Notes: generated from the sequence alone by a model not told the origin. Counted from the first letter of the stretch, positions 8,016 to 17,721 are shown. The stretch is DNA of 64,000 nt from Paenibacillus sp. NAIST15-1 (GCF_001894745.1 NZ_BBYF01000003.1:1-64000), one strand, 5' to 3'. A program made the numbers and translations.

Positions 8016-9296
8016 CTAGAATCCACGGCTGTTCTGATCGGGCTGCCGTCCGGACAGGCTGCTGCCTTCATTCCCTGCCGCTCCTCTTCGCGGGCGGCTT
8101 TCCTGCTGCCGCTGGCTCTCCTGCACAGGCACGGCCAGCGTGAACATCGCAATGACGCCCGCCAGCACTAGATCGGCGCCGAGGCGCACGGCTCCGTCCG
8201 CAAGCGGTCGTCCGGACAAGCCGGCCTCCAGCAATAGACCAGCAAGTAGCCCCGCCACAGCCCCGCCGATAGCGAAGCTCTTGGCGAGATAGCGGTTGTC
8301 GAACACGAGGCCGAGCGACAAGCCAAGCGCAGTGCCAATCAGCGCGAGGGCAATGACATGCAGCGCCTTATAATAGCCGCTGTCCCGAAGCGGCCCGGAA
8401 CGCTCTGTCACCAACGTCCGATCGCCGATGCTGCTGTAGATCTGCTCGAAAACGAACGACAGATCGTCCGCTTTGGACACATCGTAATACTGGCCGCCGG
8501 TCTCGTCCGCGATCTGGCGTAGTAGGCCCGAGCCTTCCGCATCCACCAGACTGAGGCCGATCGTGTGAACGGCAATATGCTTCGCCTTATAATCAGCGAG
8601 CACTTCGTTCGTATTCACTTCGCTGAAGCCGTCCGACAGCAGGACGGCCATCGTGCCGCCCGAATCAGCCGGATTGTCCTTAATATGTTTCATCGCTTCG
8701 GATAGAGACAGGCCGATATCCGTACGGCCCTGCGTCGGCTGGAGCCCATCCATCTTAGCGAACAGCTCATCCTTGACAGCCTGATCCTTCACTTGCACGA
8801 AAGGCTGAAGCAGGGTCACGCTGTCGTTAAATACAAACACAGCTACCCGCTTGTCCCGATCCATCTCTTCGATCATTCGCTTGGCCGCTTTATAGCGATC
8901 CTGGTTCGGATCCGTCTGCTCCATGCTGCCCGAATTGTCGATCACAAGCACGATATTTTCGACCGACTTCACGCCGCCGGCTTCAATCTGGTAGGCCGCT
9001 TCGAGCGTCAGCCCCGCGATGAACAGCAGGACGAGCGTCGCGGGCACGAGCACCAGCCACGATGTGCCCGCATACCGCTGCCGCCACGATTGGCCATTCA
9101 GCCGGGGCGAGATCATCTCGGCCGTCAGACAGGCCAGGCCGATGAATAGGGCGATGATCCCGAAGTAGAGCCCGCTCACCACGACATCCGGCCAGTGGCC
9201 AACCAGACGACACAGCAGCCACTCCCCGGCGGCCCAGCCGACCGTGCCTCCAATCAGGCTGAACAGCACCATGAGCCAATTCACTTTTCGCTGCAT
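8016..9296 (-). CDS. Membrane-anchored von Willebrand factor A protein
   Basis: The 426-residue protein has membrane segments near 5-28, 38-60 and 80-100, then a vWA domain with an intact metal-ion-dependent adhesion site: D120-x-S122-x-S124 (IDNSGSM), a TD pair in GRTDIG and LLSDG. Three further hydrophobic segments follow near 300-400. The tail is rich in R, Q and S. vWA domains with a full MIDAS bind partner proteins through Mg2+. Topology suggests the vWA domain faces either side of the membrane depending on whether segment three is last; sequence alone does not decide. It is the fourth gene of the operon. Confidence 0.85.
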   Translation of the reverse strand: MQRKVNWLMVLFSLIGGTVGWAAGEWLLCRLVGHWPDVVVSGLYFGIIALFIGLACLTAEMISPRLNGQSWRQRYAGTSWLVLVPATLVLLFIAGLTLEAAYQIEAGGVKSVENIVLVIDNSGSMEQTDPNQDRYKAAKRMIEEMDRDKRVAVFVFNDSVTLLQPFVQVKDQAVKDELFAKMDGLQPTQGRTDIGLSLSEAMKHIKDNPADSGGTMAVLLSDGFSEVNTNEVLADYKAKHIAVHTIGLSLVDAEGSGLLRQIADETGGQYYDVSKADDLSFVFEQIYSSIGDRTLVTERSGPLRDSGYYKALHVIALALIGTALGLSLGLVFDNRYLAKSFAIGGAVAGLLAGLLLEAGLSGRPLADGAVRLGADLVLAGVIAMFTLAVPVQESQRQQESRPRRGAAGNEGSSLSGRQPDQNSRGF

Positions 9297-9366
9297 AAAT
9301 ATAGCATCCTCTCACATAATCTCACAAAAAATACGTGTTCATAAAGGCCGGTATTTACATATACGC

Positions 9367-9498
9367 TCAGGTAATCGTCATGACCCGCTCCATTCCAGGT
9401 CCGCTGCCCCGGATGCAGCTTCTGCCCTTCGGATCAATGCGCTGGCGTTCCGCTTCCCCCGAGAACGGCAGCAGTCCGTACGGAAGCCCGGCGGACAC
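9367..9498 (-). CDS. Possible 43-residue ORF in the operon gap
   Basis: Between the 810-residue gene and the vWA gene lies 220 bp without annotation. A GTG-initiated frame here has GC-rich third positions like its neighbours and contains GEAERQRIDPKGRSCI. It is in the same frame as the end of the 810-residue gene, separated by that gene's TAA, so it could also be a former C-terminal extension cut off by a nonsense change. No ribosome binding site is convincing. Confidence 0.3.
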   Translation of the reverse strand: MSAGLPYGLLPFSGEAERQRIDPKGRSCIRGSGPGMERVMTIT

Positions 9499-9516
9499 TC
9501 GCCTGGCATACCCGGA

Positions 9517-11949
9517 TTAACGGATAGGCGGCAGCAGTTCAGGATCGATACCATGGAATCGGTACCCGTTCTGCACGTAGCTCTCGTAGTACATTTTGCC
9601 ATTCCGGTAATACATCAGGTCCTCGACGCAGAAGCCGCCCATCATGTTCAGCTTCTCTACCCCGCTGCTTCGCTTCTCGTGCACGCAGCCGAGCTTGTAG
9701 ATACGGGACGTCTCCTCCTCGTTCAACGCATACCGCATAAATTCGCTCGTCGCGTCGCCGAAAAAATATTTCTCCTCGTAGCGGTGCTTATGCGTATAAT
9801 CGAGCAAGCGGATATGAATGCCAGCATACTCCTCCAGCGTCCGATTCAGCTTCTTGAACAGTTCGTCCCGCGACAGCACCTCCTGGTTGCTGTAGTCGAT
9901 CGTCACGTTCGCCCGCCGCAGCAGTTCTTCCTCGAACGTCTGCCGGAACGGAGCCGCGGTCAACATATGATCCCGGCATACCTCGCACAGTCGCGCGGCC
10001 AAGGCTTCTATCCCCTGCTCCAGCAGGCGGGTGACGCTGCCCATATACCGCTCTTCGCCGAAGGCCCCCGGCCCCCGCTTCGCCTCGATGTCCCGCATGA
10101 CATCCGCCGTCACACGTTCATAATACTCCATAATATTTTGGCCGATATAATCATCAGCCCGACGGATGCTGGCGAGCGCCGCTTCCCGGAGCGTCCGTTC
10201 CAGCGACTCCATCTGCTGCACGTACTGCTTGCAGATCGCGTGCAGCCGTTCCAGCTCCGCTTCATATTTCCGATACAGCCGCAGCTCCGTCTCCAGCCGC
10301 AGCACCTCCAGCTTCTGGCAGTACACGGTGTCGAAGAAGGCGCGGATGAAGCTGCGTACATTGTGCTTATCCATCAACGGCAGCCGTTGGAACGATTGCG
10401 CCTCCACCTTCTCGCTATACTTCTGCTCCAGCTCCGCCCGCGCCGCTTCCAGCGCTCTTGCCGCCTCGCGGATGCGGCCGTGCAGAAGCGGCCAGACGCT
10501 GCCCGCTTCCTCGGCCTCGTTCGTCCAGGCGTACACATGATAGAAGCAGGTATCCGTCTGGGCGGCCAACCGCTGCCGGATCGCATCATGCAACTCGTCG
10601 TCCGGAAGCTGCCGGATCGCGCTCTCGGCGGCCCGTTCATAGTTCTCCCGGAAAAAAGCGGTGCAGCCGCTGCCGAACAGCGCTTCCTCTGCTTCGCGCA
10701 GCGTCATGCGCTTCAGCTGGCTGAAGCTGATGCCATGCGTCATCAAGCCGTTCATGTCGCCGAGCCGCTCCGCGGCCGGGACCGTCTGATCGACCTGGGC
10801 TTCTATCGCTTCCGTGTTCAGTCCGAACCAGGCAAGCTTCTCCGCGGCCGTTCGCTCGGGCCCGCCCTTCATCCGCTCGGTCAGCTCCCGGAAGAAATGG
10901 TACAGCACAGCGAGCGCTATCGAATGATTCGGGCGCTTCACCTTCGAGAAGCCCGCCGAGACGAACCCGATCCGGCCGGATTCGGTCATCAGATTGTTGC
11001 GCAGGGAGGTGTTGTTGTAGCTATCCATTCCATGCGCCCCAGCCGAGTCGATCCGCTTCCGGTTTTTCAACAGGTTCATATGGCAAATGATCTCGTAATT
11101 GTCTTCTTCGTCGAAGGATGACATGCCGCGTTCATTTTTGTCCGTCAGCACATAGACGAGATCGAATAACGGCGAAGCGGGATGCGTCACCTCGATCGCA
11201 ATCCTGTCTTCCGTCACATGCAGCGGGGCCGAGAACGAGTAGTCCGGACTCTGCATATAATCGAGCTCACGCAGGAACGCGACTCCCGCCGAGCTGGCAT
11301 AGCCGAAGGATTCGGCTTGTTCCCGCTCGCTGATGAGCGCGTACAGATCCGTCTGCACCGACTTGAACGATTGCTGAAAAATAGCTTCCGCCAGCAGCGT
11401 AATTTCCGGCACCAGCACAGTGAGCGGATCATCGGCCCGCGTAATGACCGCCAGATGAATCCGATCGAACGAAGCATAGAGGCGGCCGTACTCCGCGATA
11501 TCGCTGCTCACCTTCCGCAAGATGCGGTTGAGCTCAAGCAGGCCGCCCTCCTCCGCGTAGAACATACGGTGCACATCGCGGCGTATCGTCCTGCGGCTGT
11601 CGCTATCCCCGCTTCCGCCGAGCGGAAGCACGAGCCGGGCAACTCTGCCGCCGGGTTCTGCGCCATGCCGTGCGGAAGCGGCGCTGCGGGCGGCGGAATC
11701 TTCCCCGCCGGAGACTTCTACCCCTAGACCACGGGACGCAATGTGCACGTACATGACGCCGGCACTGTTATCCCATTTCCGCTCGCTAATCTGGATCATC
11801 GGCTCAATCGCGTCCCCCGCCTTGTTCCCGATGAAGAGGAACACCGTCGGATAATGAATGCTGCTCTGGTTATCGTCCCGGCCGGTGAGTCGATCCTCGT
11901 CGCGCGCATATTCGGTTGCGAACCTTTCCACTTTGGTCTGCGTCATCAT
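9517..11949 (-). CDS. Large uncharacterised partner of the tubulin-like protein
   Basis: The 810-residue protein starts one base after the stop of the tubulin-like gene, so translation is coupled. The N-terminal third has Rossmann-like strands (TVFLFIGNKAGDAIEP and IHLAVITRADD) but no P-loop or tubulin GGTGSG loop. Residues about 440-650 are strongly helical, with long runs rich in E, R, A and L that suggest coiled coil. No enzyme motif is seen. Related proteins in databases sometimes carry the name transcription initiation factor TFIID, which I regard as unsupported. A structural partner of the tubulin-like GTPase, possibly a degenerate relative, is a reasonable guess. Confidence 0.75.
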   Translation of the reverse strand: MMTQTKVERFATEYARDEDRLTGRDDNQSSIHYPTVFLFIGNKAGDAIEPMIQISERKWDNSAGVMYVHIASRGLGVEVSGGEDSAARSAASARHGAEPGGRVARLVLPLGGSGDSDSRRTIRRDVHRMFYAEEGGLLELNRILRKVSSDIAEYGRLYASFDRIHLAVITRADDPLTVLVPEITLLAEAIFQQSFKSVQTDLYALISEREQAESFGYASSAGVAFLRELDYMQSPDYSFSAPLHVTEDRIAIEVTHPASPLFDLVYVLTDKNERGMSSFDEEDNYEIICHMNLLKNRKRIDSAGAHGMDSYNNTSLRNNLMTESGRIGFVSAGFSKVKRPNHSIALAVLYHFFRELTERMKGGPERTAAEKLAWFGLNTEAIEAQVDQTVPAAERLGDMNGLMTHGISFSQLKRMTLREAEEALFGSGCTAFFRENYERAAESAIRQLPDDELHDAIRQRLAAQTDTCFYHVYAWTNEAEEAGSVWPLLHGRIREAARALEAARAELEQKYSEKVEAQSFQRLPLMDKHNVRSFIRAFFDTVYCQKLEVLRLETELRLYRKYEAELERLHAICKQYVQQMESLERTLREAALASIRRADDYIGQNIMEYYERVTADVMRDIEAKRGPGAFGEERYMGSVTRLLEQGIEALAARLCEVCRDHMLTAAPFRQTFEEELLRRANVTIDYSNQEVLSRDELFKKLNRTLEEYAGIHIRLLDYTHKHRYEEKYFFGDATSEFMRYALNEEETSRIYKLGCVHEKRSSGVEKLNMMGGFCVEDLMYYRNGKMYYESYVQNGYRFHGIDPELLPPIR

Positions 11950-11950
11950 C

Positions 11951-14900
11951 TTATTTCAACTTTCTCCGAATGGCGTTCAGCTTGGTCGTCAACTGCTTGT
12001 AGAACTGGTACGTATCCTCGCCGTTCGCCAGTTCGATTTTCTCGTATTCCAGCCGCTCGCGCGCCTCTAGGAACGCCGTGTACAGCTCATCCAGCTTCGC
12101 CAGCAGCGGATCGACATCCTCCGTTGCCGTCATCTCGGCGGCGCGGCGGGCCGATTTGCGCAGCAGCGTGCCGCGATGCTTCTCATCCAGGCCGCGGAAG
12201 TGCTCGTATACCTCGTACTCGACATAATCCCGGCTCTTCATTAGATTGACGAACGGCTCCCACGCTTCCTCTTCCTCGTCGCGGTCATATACATAGAGCG
12301 CGCCTTTTTTGCAGATCGTTCCGGTGTACATCGCTTCGATGAATTGATCCTGCTGCTTCTCCTCGTCCTGATGCTGTCCGAGCAATTGCTCGAACTCCAC
12401 CACCTTCGCCTTGATCGCTTCGTACTTGGCCAGCTCCTCACGCAGACGCGCGATCAGCTCCGGCGAACGGATCAGATTCTCCTTCGCCAGCTCCTCGCTG
12501 ATGCTGCCGAAAATATCTTTGGTCTCAACCGGCTCCAAGCCCTCTTCGAGCAGCCGCTTCAGATCCAGGTATGCGCGCTTCACTTCCCCGAGATTCGGCT
12601 TCGCGGCCTGCAGCTGCAGATCGTAGCTTGTGAGCATGTCCGTGAGGTTGAACGGCTTCGTGAAGACGACGGCATAGCGGTTGCTCGTATTGTCGTCCAT
12701 CCCCTTCTCGATGACGGTCTTGAACCGCGCGCCCCGCTCGAACTCGGTGCGGACGCGGGCGTTGTATTTCTGCACCCGTTCGTTCCGGTACGTATCTCCC
12801 CATGATTGCTCCGGGATTGGGGAAGGAAGATACGTCCAGTTCGCCTTGTCTGTCTGCACGAGATGGCGGCCGATCCCTTCTTTGTCGAGAATCGTGCGCT
12901 CATAACTCTCCTCGTATACTTTGAGCGGCGTATAGACGAAGAGCGGCACCCCGTTATGCGTATTCAGCCAGAATATGCGGTTCTTCACCTCACTCTCCTT
13001 GACGGTGAAGTTCGACTTGCCGACCGCATTGTTCTGGTAGTTGCGGATCCCTTTGAGAATGCTCGGCGCCTTGACGGGCACTGATACGAAGCCCCAGCGC
13101 GGAAAATGCAGATTGCCCGAGCTGTTGCTCAAATGGAACACCGGAACCGCCTCGTCATCCAGCTTGCTCGCGATCTGGCGCTCGACGAACTTATCGATCG
13201 ACTCGTCGTTGCCGAACTTCATGACAAGGAACTCTTCCATGGATTGCGTAATCAGATCGCCGAACTTGTCCGAAAGGAAATCCGAAATCGATCTGACGAT
13301 ATCAAGCTCCTGCTCCTTGACCCATTGGTTCGAGTGATTCAGCAGTTCCAGCGAGAAGTCGCGGATCAGGTCGTCGACTTCCTTCTGATCCATAATGTTG
13401 CTGATCACTTTCGAGATGTCCGGTACGCTGACGATGTTCCAGTAATAGGTCCGGTTCCCCTTATGGTCGGCTTGCTCCTCGCCGTTGATCAGAATGTCGC
13501 CGTTCTTCTCGAAGATCGAGTTGAGCGCGTTCAATATTTCAGTAAATACGCTATAAATGCGGTTGTTCTCATGGTTCAACAACTGATACAGATCTTCGTA
13601 GAATTCGATCATCTGCTCCGTGCGCTCCACATCGGCATGCAGCCAATATTCCTGAATTTTGGCTTCGATGTACATATTTTTCTTCTTGTCCTTGGAAATA
13701 AAGGCGCTCTTCGCATCGCCGAGACGCTCGCTCGCCTGCTCTTGTGCCGCCTCGATGTCGCGCGGAATATGATGCAGATTTTCGCGCAGCGTCTCGATGT
13801 AGGAGAGCAGCATTTTCAACAAGCAGAAGCCCTTCTCCGTGTAGATAAGACGAGACACATAGAACGGCCCCTGCTCCGGATGGAGGAACATCCGCCGGAT
13901 CTGATCGGTGAAGCTGCCGACGATCTCGCCGGGAAGCTGCTTCTTCGCCTTGATGTATTCCTCGCGCGCCCGTGCTAGGAATGTCTGCTCCAGCTCCGTA
14001 TCCATATTGACGACTTGCATTTTGATGACATTGTTATAGCTCAGGCGCTCGCTGTTCTCGAAGCCTGGCAGCGGCTCCGGCACGCGCGATTCGAACGTCT
14101 GCACCATCGTGTCGAGATCGACGCCTAGCTTGCGGGCGAACTTCTCGACCTCCTCCTGGCTCGGCGCCTTCTGGAACATCTTCTCCATCTTCTGGAACAG
14201 GCGGTACCCGAGATAGGTCGTCATCTCTTCAATCGGCAAGACGGCCGACGAAGCCCCGATGATGTTGTATTCGTAATTCGCCGGATACGCCCGGTTCATC
14301 TGGGCGATATTCGTGCGGATGTTGCTGATGTAATCGTGAATCGCGAATTCCTCGCCGGACTGCTTCTCCTCGCTCGCCATGAAGTTCGTGATGTTCTCCG
14401 CCGTCACGTTCATACAGTAGTCATACGCGTTCTCCAGCAGCTTCCCTTCCGTGTTCGTCGCCGAGATCAGATGGCACAGGTTGAACGGTGACAGCGGAGA
14501 ATTGACCGTCAAAATGTTGCCGTACTTCTGCCGGAAGCGCTCGCCGCGGCTATCGACGTTCATCCAGTAATCAAGCTCCTTGAGCGCAGCGTAGCCGTTC
14601 TTCTTGATATATTCGCGCGTATGCTCGCTTAGGCTCTTGTTCGACAGGTTCACGTCCGGAGTGAACAGATAGCCGAGCGTATTGACGCGATCGATGCCCG
14701 CCGAGCCATAATCCCGCTCGATAATGCCGCGCACGATATAGGCGATGTCCAAGAAGCAGCCGCTGCCGGTCCCGCCGGACAAGCCGGACAGCAGAAACAC
14801 CATCAGCTTCTTGTTCGTGCCGACGGACAGCGTCTTAATCTTCTTGTCAATCGCCTGCACGACCTGATTGATCTTGGTGAACAGAAGCAGGCGGCCCGCC

Positions 14901-15340
14901 TGGCGCACGCCGGCGGCGCCGTTCATTCCGTCGGTGATGCTCAGCTCAGGGGAGAGCCACTCGGTAATATATGGCTCCAGAATGCTGCGGTTCTGCAGCA
15001 GCCCGCCTATCTCGGCGTTCGACAGCAGCACGAATTCATTGAGCGGATCGAGTCCGATGCCGCGGTATGTTTTGTTGCGATCCTGTTCATTCGTCTCGAA
15101 TGCCAGGAACTCCACATTGTCCGGCTTCCCGCGCTTCTTCTTCGAGATCGGATCCTCTGGCAGCTTGAATCTGCGATTGATCTGATACTTCAAGCGCAGC
15201 AGGGCGTCGATGCCGGTCCCTCCCAAGCCGATAATCAGGATCGGATTGTCGATCGTGTCGACGCGGATCTTGTCGCTGACGATGCCTCCGCCTAGCGATA
15301 CGTCCAATTGCTGAATATGTTCTCTGACGATTGGTTTCAT
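11951..15340 (-). CDS. Tubulin-like GTPase (Tubulin_2 type)
   Basis: In this 1129-residue protein the N-terminal domain has a glycine loop GLGGTGIDAL (38-47) and the tubulin/FtsZ signature SGLSGGTGSG (185-194), followed by CFLDIAYIVRGI, which is the order of the tubulin-like family PF13809. Beyond the first 400 residues the protein is mostly helical and charged, with no similarity to FtsZ or TubZ that I recognise, and it is much longer than either. It should bind GTP and may form filaments or a large complex. It is the second gene of the operon, 55 bases after the secreted vWA gene; a GGGAGGAA site precedes ATG 15340. Confidence 0.85.
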   Translation of the reverse strand: MKPIVREHIQQLDVSLGGGIVSDKIRVDTIDNPILIIGLGGTGIDALLRLKYQINRRFKLPEDPISKKKRGKPDNVEFLAFETNEQDRNKTYRGIGLDPLNEFVLLSNAEIGGLLQNRSILEPYITEWLSPELSITDGMNGAAGVRQAGRLLLFTKINQVVQAIDKKIKTLSVGTNKKLMVFLLSGLSGGTGSGCFLDIAYIVRGIIERDYGSAGIDRVNTLGYLFTPDVNLSNKSLSEHTREYIKKNGYAALKELDYWMNVDSRGERFRQKYGNILTVNSPLSPFNLCHLISATNTEGKLLENAYDYCMNVTAENITNFMASEEKQSGEEFAIHDYISNIRTNIAQMNRAYPANYEYNIIGASSAVLPIEEMTTYLGYRLFQKMEKMFQKAPSQEEVEKFARKLGVDLDTMVQTFESRVPEPLPGFENSERLSYNNVIKMQVVNMDTELEQTFLARAREEYIKAKKQLPGEIVGSFTDQIRRMFLHPEQGPFYVSRLIYTEKGFCLLKMLLSYIETLRENLHHIPRDIEAAQEQASERLGDAKSAFISKDKKKNMYIEAKIQEYWLHADVERTEQMIEFYEDLYQLLNHENNRIYSVFTEILNALNSIFEKNGDILINGEEQADHKGNRTYYWNIVSVPDISKVISNIMDQKEVDDLIRDFSLELLNHSNQWVKEQELDIVRSISDFLSDKFGDLITQSMEEFLVMKFGNDESIDKFVERQIASKLDDEAVPVFHLSNSSGNLHFPRWGFVSVPVKAPSILKGIRNYQNNAVGKSNFTVKESEVKNRIFWLNTHNGVPLFVYTPLKVYEESYERTILDKEGIGRHLVQTDKANWTYLPSPIPEQSWGDTYRNERVQKYNARVRTEFERGARFKTVIEKGMDDNTSNRYAVVFTKPFNLTDMLTSYDLQLQAAKPNLGEVKRAYLDLKRLLEEGLEPVETKDIFGSISEELAKENLIRSPELIARLREELAKYEAIKAKVVEFEQLLGQHQDEEKQQDQFIEAMYTGTICKKGALYVYDRDEEEEAWEPFVNLMKSRDYVEYEVYEHFRGLDEKHRGTLLRKSARRAAEMTATEDVDPLLAKLDELYTAFLEARERLEYEKIELANGEDTYQFYKQLTTKLNAIRRKLK

Positions 15341-15395
15341 AAATGGATGTTCCTCCCTATCATTTCAAGTTCAAAAACGGGCTTGCGGAACGGTT

Positions 15396-17177
15396 CTACA
15401 CGATATATTCAATCCAGACCGTTTTATCAACCTGTTGCAGCGGCACTGTAATCCGGTCGCCGCTCTTCATCTCCAGCCCTCTGCTCGCATCGACGGCGCG
15501 GCCCGATTTCTCAACTGTCCCGGCCGATCCGTTCTTGAGCAGGATGCGGTCGCTCTTGCCCGGCATAAACACCATCTTCTCGGTCTCCTTGAACTCAGGC
15601 GCCAACTGCAGCAGCTGGTGAATCGTGAATTTGCCTTTGAAGGCGGTCAACTTCTTATATTGCGGATAGGTCTTCTCTCCCGTATTCTCATCGCGGATCT
15701 CGATGACCATCTGGCCGACGAAGCCGCGGTTCGCCTTCTTCCATGCCGCGAGGAGGAACCCGGCGGTCAGAGCGAGGACGATGAGGACGATAGCCGCATA
15801 GACGATCCACGTCGGGAACGGCTTAGCCGCATCTCCTTCGCCTGCCCCTGCTTGAGCAGACGATCCGGCGCCCGCGGGCTTGGCGCTCACCTTGACCGGC
15901 TCCGTCTCCCGGTAGAAGCTTTTCTCCTCCGCCCTTACTATGATCTCGTAATCATGCTTGTCCTTCACCTCGAATTCCCCTTCGAAGCGGTTGCCCGCCT
16001 GAGCGAGGGGAAGATCGACCGTATCGCCGGTATCGAGATCCTTGACATTCAGCACGGCGCTCATGTTCTGGTACAGCGCATCATTTTGCAGCTTCCGGCC
16101 ATTGCTGGTCAAGTAGGCGCCGATTTTGATTTTATCGCCTTTTTTATACGTTTTGGCCGAAATCGGGTCCATCGTCAGATCCAGATCATAGTTGAAGACG
16201 AGATTAATATCGATCTTGTCCTTATCCGCCCCCTTGACCTTCAGCTTCCAGTCGCCCTGGACCGGTTGGATCAGCTTCAGGAGCGAATAGCTATTCGAAC
16301 GGGATAGCTGGACGTCATCGGAAGGAATCGCGACCTCCTTGCCGGACGGGTCGTACAGCTTCAATTCAACCGGCTTCGAGGACAGGATCGAAATATTGGC
16401 CTCCATGACGTTCGCATTCGGCACGTTCACCGTCACGTCCTGATAGCTCCCGTTCCCGGTGATCGGCTGGACCGGAACGATTTTCAGCTTCTGATGGCTG
16501 GCAAAAATTTCGCTCAATATTTGCGGAAGGTCGTCCGCCGACGATGTGACGAACGATTTGCCGTTCGTCTGCTTCGACAATTCGGCCAGCGCTTCCTTGT
16601 TCAACTGCCCGTCGGCGTTCAGTCCGATCGTATAGATCGGGATGCCCTTTTGCTTCGCTTCTTTTACCGCCGCGCTCAGCTCCAGATCCGACTTCGCCTG
16701 CGTGCGGCCGCTGTTCTTGTTCAAATAGTTGTTGCCGTCAGCCAGCAGCACGATCATCGGCTCATGGGCCGGGTCGGCTCCCTGCTCGAGCACCTTGACG
16801 CCTTCCTTCACCCCAACCGCGATATCGGTATAGGCCCCGCGGTTCAATTGATCGATGAACTGCTTCAGATCCTCCTTGTCCTCCTGGGACTGAATTTCCA
16901 GCAGCGCTTTCTCGCGTTCGATTTTATCGGTATAAGCGACGATGCCGACTTTGTCGCCTGCGGAAGACAGCATATCGATGAACATCTTCATCGCTTCGTT
17001 GCCGATCTTGTCTGTATCGCTCGTATCCATCGAATTACTCACATCGATAACAAGCATGGCATCGATCTTCGAGGCCGCCTCGGCCGCCTGCGCTGCAGGC
17101 ACCTTCCCGAGCATGGGCAGCAAGCCGAATGCCAGAGTGAATAACATCATGTAAGCAGCTAATTTTCTCCGAAGCAT
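15396..17177 (-). CDS. Secreted/membrane vWA protein, first gene of the operon
   Basis: In this 593-residue protein a signal peptide (residues 1-32, ending AQAAEA) is followed by a vWA domain with complete MIDAS: D45-x-S47-x-S49 (VIDVSNSM), T in GAYTDI and LLADG. A beta-rich region with two Ig-like modules covers about 240-450. One membrane segment lies near 470-490 (WIVYAAIVLIVLALTAGFLL), then a basic stop-transfer and a cytoplasmic C-terminal domain of about 95 residues. The vWA domain should face outward and the tail inward, giving a transmembrane link to the cytoplasmic GTPases. AAAGGAG lies before ATG 17177. Divergent from the 17569 gene. Confidence 0.85.
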   Translation of the reverse strand: MLRRKLAAYMMLFTLAFGLLPMLGKVPAAQAAEAASKIDAMLVIDVSNSMDTSDTDKIGNEAMKMFIDMLSSAGDKVGIVAYTDKIEREKALLEIQSQEDKEDLKQFIDQLNRGAYTDIAVGVKEGVKVLEQGADPAHEPMIVLLADGNNYLNKNSGRTQAKSDLELSAAVKEAKQKGIPIYTIGLNADGQLNKEALAELSKQTNGKSFVTSSADDLPQILSEIFASHQKLKIVPVQPITGNGSYQDVTVNVPNANVMEANISILSSKPVELKLYDPSGKEVAIPSDDVQLSRSNSYSLLKLIQPVQGDWKLKVKGADKDKIDINLVFNYDLDLTMDPISAKTYKKGDKIKIGAYLTSNGRKLQNDALYQNMSAVLNVKDLDTGDTVDLPLAQAGNRFEGEFEVKDKHDYEIIVRAEEKSFYRETEPVKVSAKPAGAGSSAQAGAGEGDAAKPFPTWIVYAAIVLIVLALTAGFLLAAWKKANRGFVGQMVIEIRDENTGEKTYPQYKKLTAFKGKFTIHQLLQLAPEFKETEKMVFMPGKSDRILLKNGSAGTVEKSGRAVDASRGLEMKSGDRITVPLQQVDKTVWIEYIV

Positions 17178-17224
17178 AATTGTACTCCTTTATCATAAAG
17201 TGATAGGTTAATGGCAGGCACACA

Positions 17225-17402
17225 TGCGCCACTGAAGAAGGCACTATTTTGTTATACCTTATAGTTATTAAGATTAGATGAACATTTTCTGAATTTTCTC
17301 GACTTCCCCGCCACCATATCGTCTGAAATGACAATATATTTGTCGATTCTATCACCAATCTGTCATTATGATATAATCAGTAACTATAAAGTTCAACCTT
17401 AT
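17225..17402. promoter_or_regulatory. Divergent promoter region of the vWA/tubulin locus
   Basis: On the minus strand TTGAAC, a 17-base spacer and TATCAT (about 17368-17396) form a plausible promoter for the operon. A word close to AACTATAAAGTT occurs at 17382-17393 and in inverted form at 17256-17267 (ACCTTATAGTTA), 125 bp apart, possibly a pair of operator sites. The rest of the 390-bp gap shows no gene. Confidence 0.4.
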
Positions 17403-17568
17403 TCGACACTATGCAATAGGGACAAAGTCATCCGAATGAAGGATACAATTGTCGAAATTTGTCTAATCAGTATACGAATACAAGGACACGCAGCCTTGAT
17501 AGGTTTACTATGGGCTTGCGGAGCATATCCTATTACTCTAGTTTGCTGTTAAAAGGAAGGAACTCACT

Positions 17569-17721
17569 ATGTTAGCATACTGTTGTATCGCAATTTTGTT
17601 TCTATTTGTCGCCAGCCAGACCGTCCTCTATTGGGTTCGGCGGAAGACGACGCCTTCGCCGGCGGATATTGACGCCCGGCTTGTCTCTATTGTGAACGGA
17701 GAGAGCGGGAGACCGACATGA
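17569..17721 (+). CDS. Small single-pass membrane protein
   Basis: The 50-residue protein starts at ATG 17569 with AAGGAAGG 9 bases upstream. Residues 2-21 form one hydrophobic segment (LAYCCIAILFLFVASQTVLY), followed by a basic cluster and a short cytoplasmic tail. Its stop overlaps the next start (ATGA), so it is coupled to the zinc-ribbon membrane protein. No family known. Its position at the head of the divergent transcript suggests an accessory of the vWA/tubulin system. Confidence 0.65.
   Translation: MLAYCCIAILFLFVASQTVLYWVRRKTTPSPADIDARLVSIVNGESGRPT

Noticed and set aside
9244..11121. A 625-codon plus-strand frame
   Set aside because: It lies antisense to the vWA and 810-residue genes in GC-rich sequence, has no ribosome binding site and no domain; long antisense frames are expected from high GC third positions.
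9517..11949. Naming the 810-residue protein TFIID-like
   Set aside because: No TBP-like or TAF-like feature is visible; the label in databases seems to be an inherited error.
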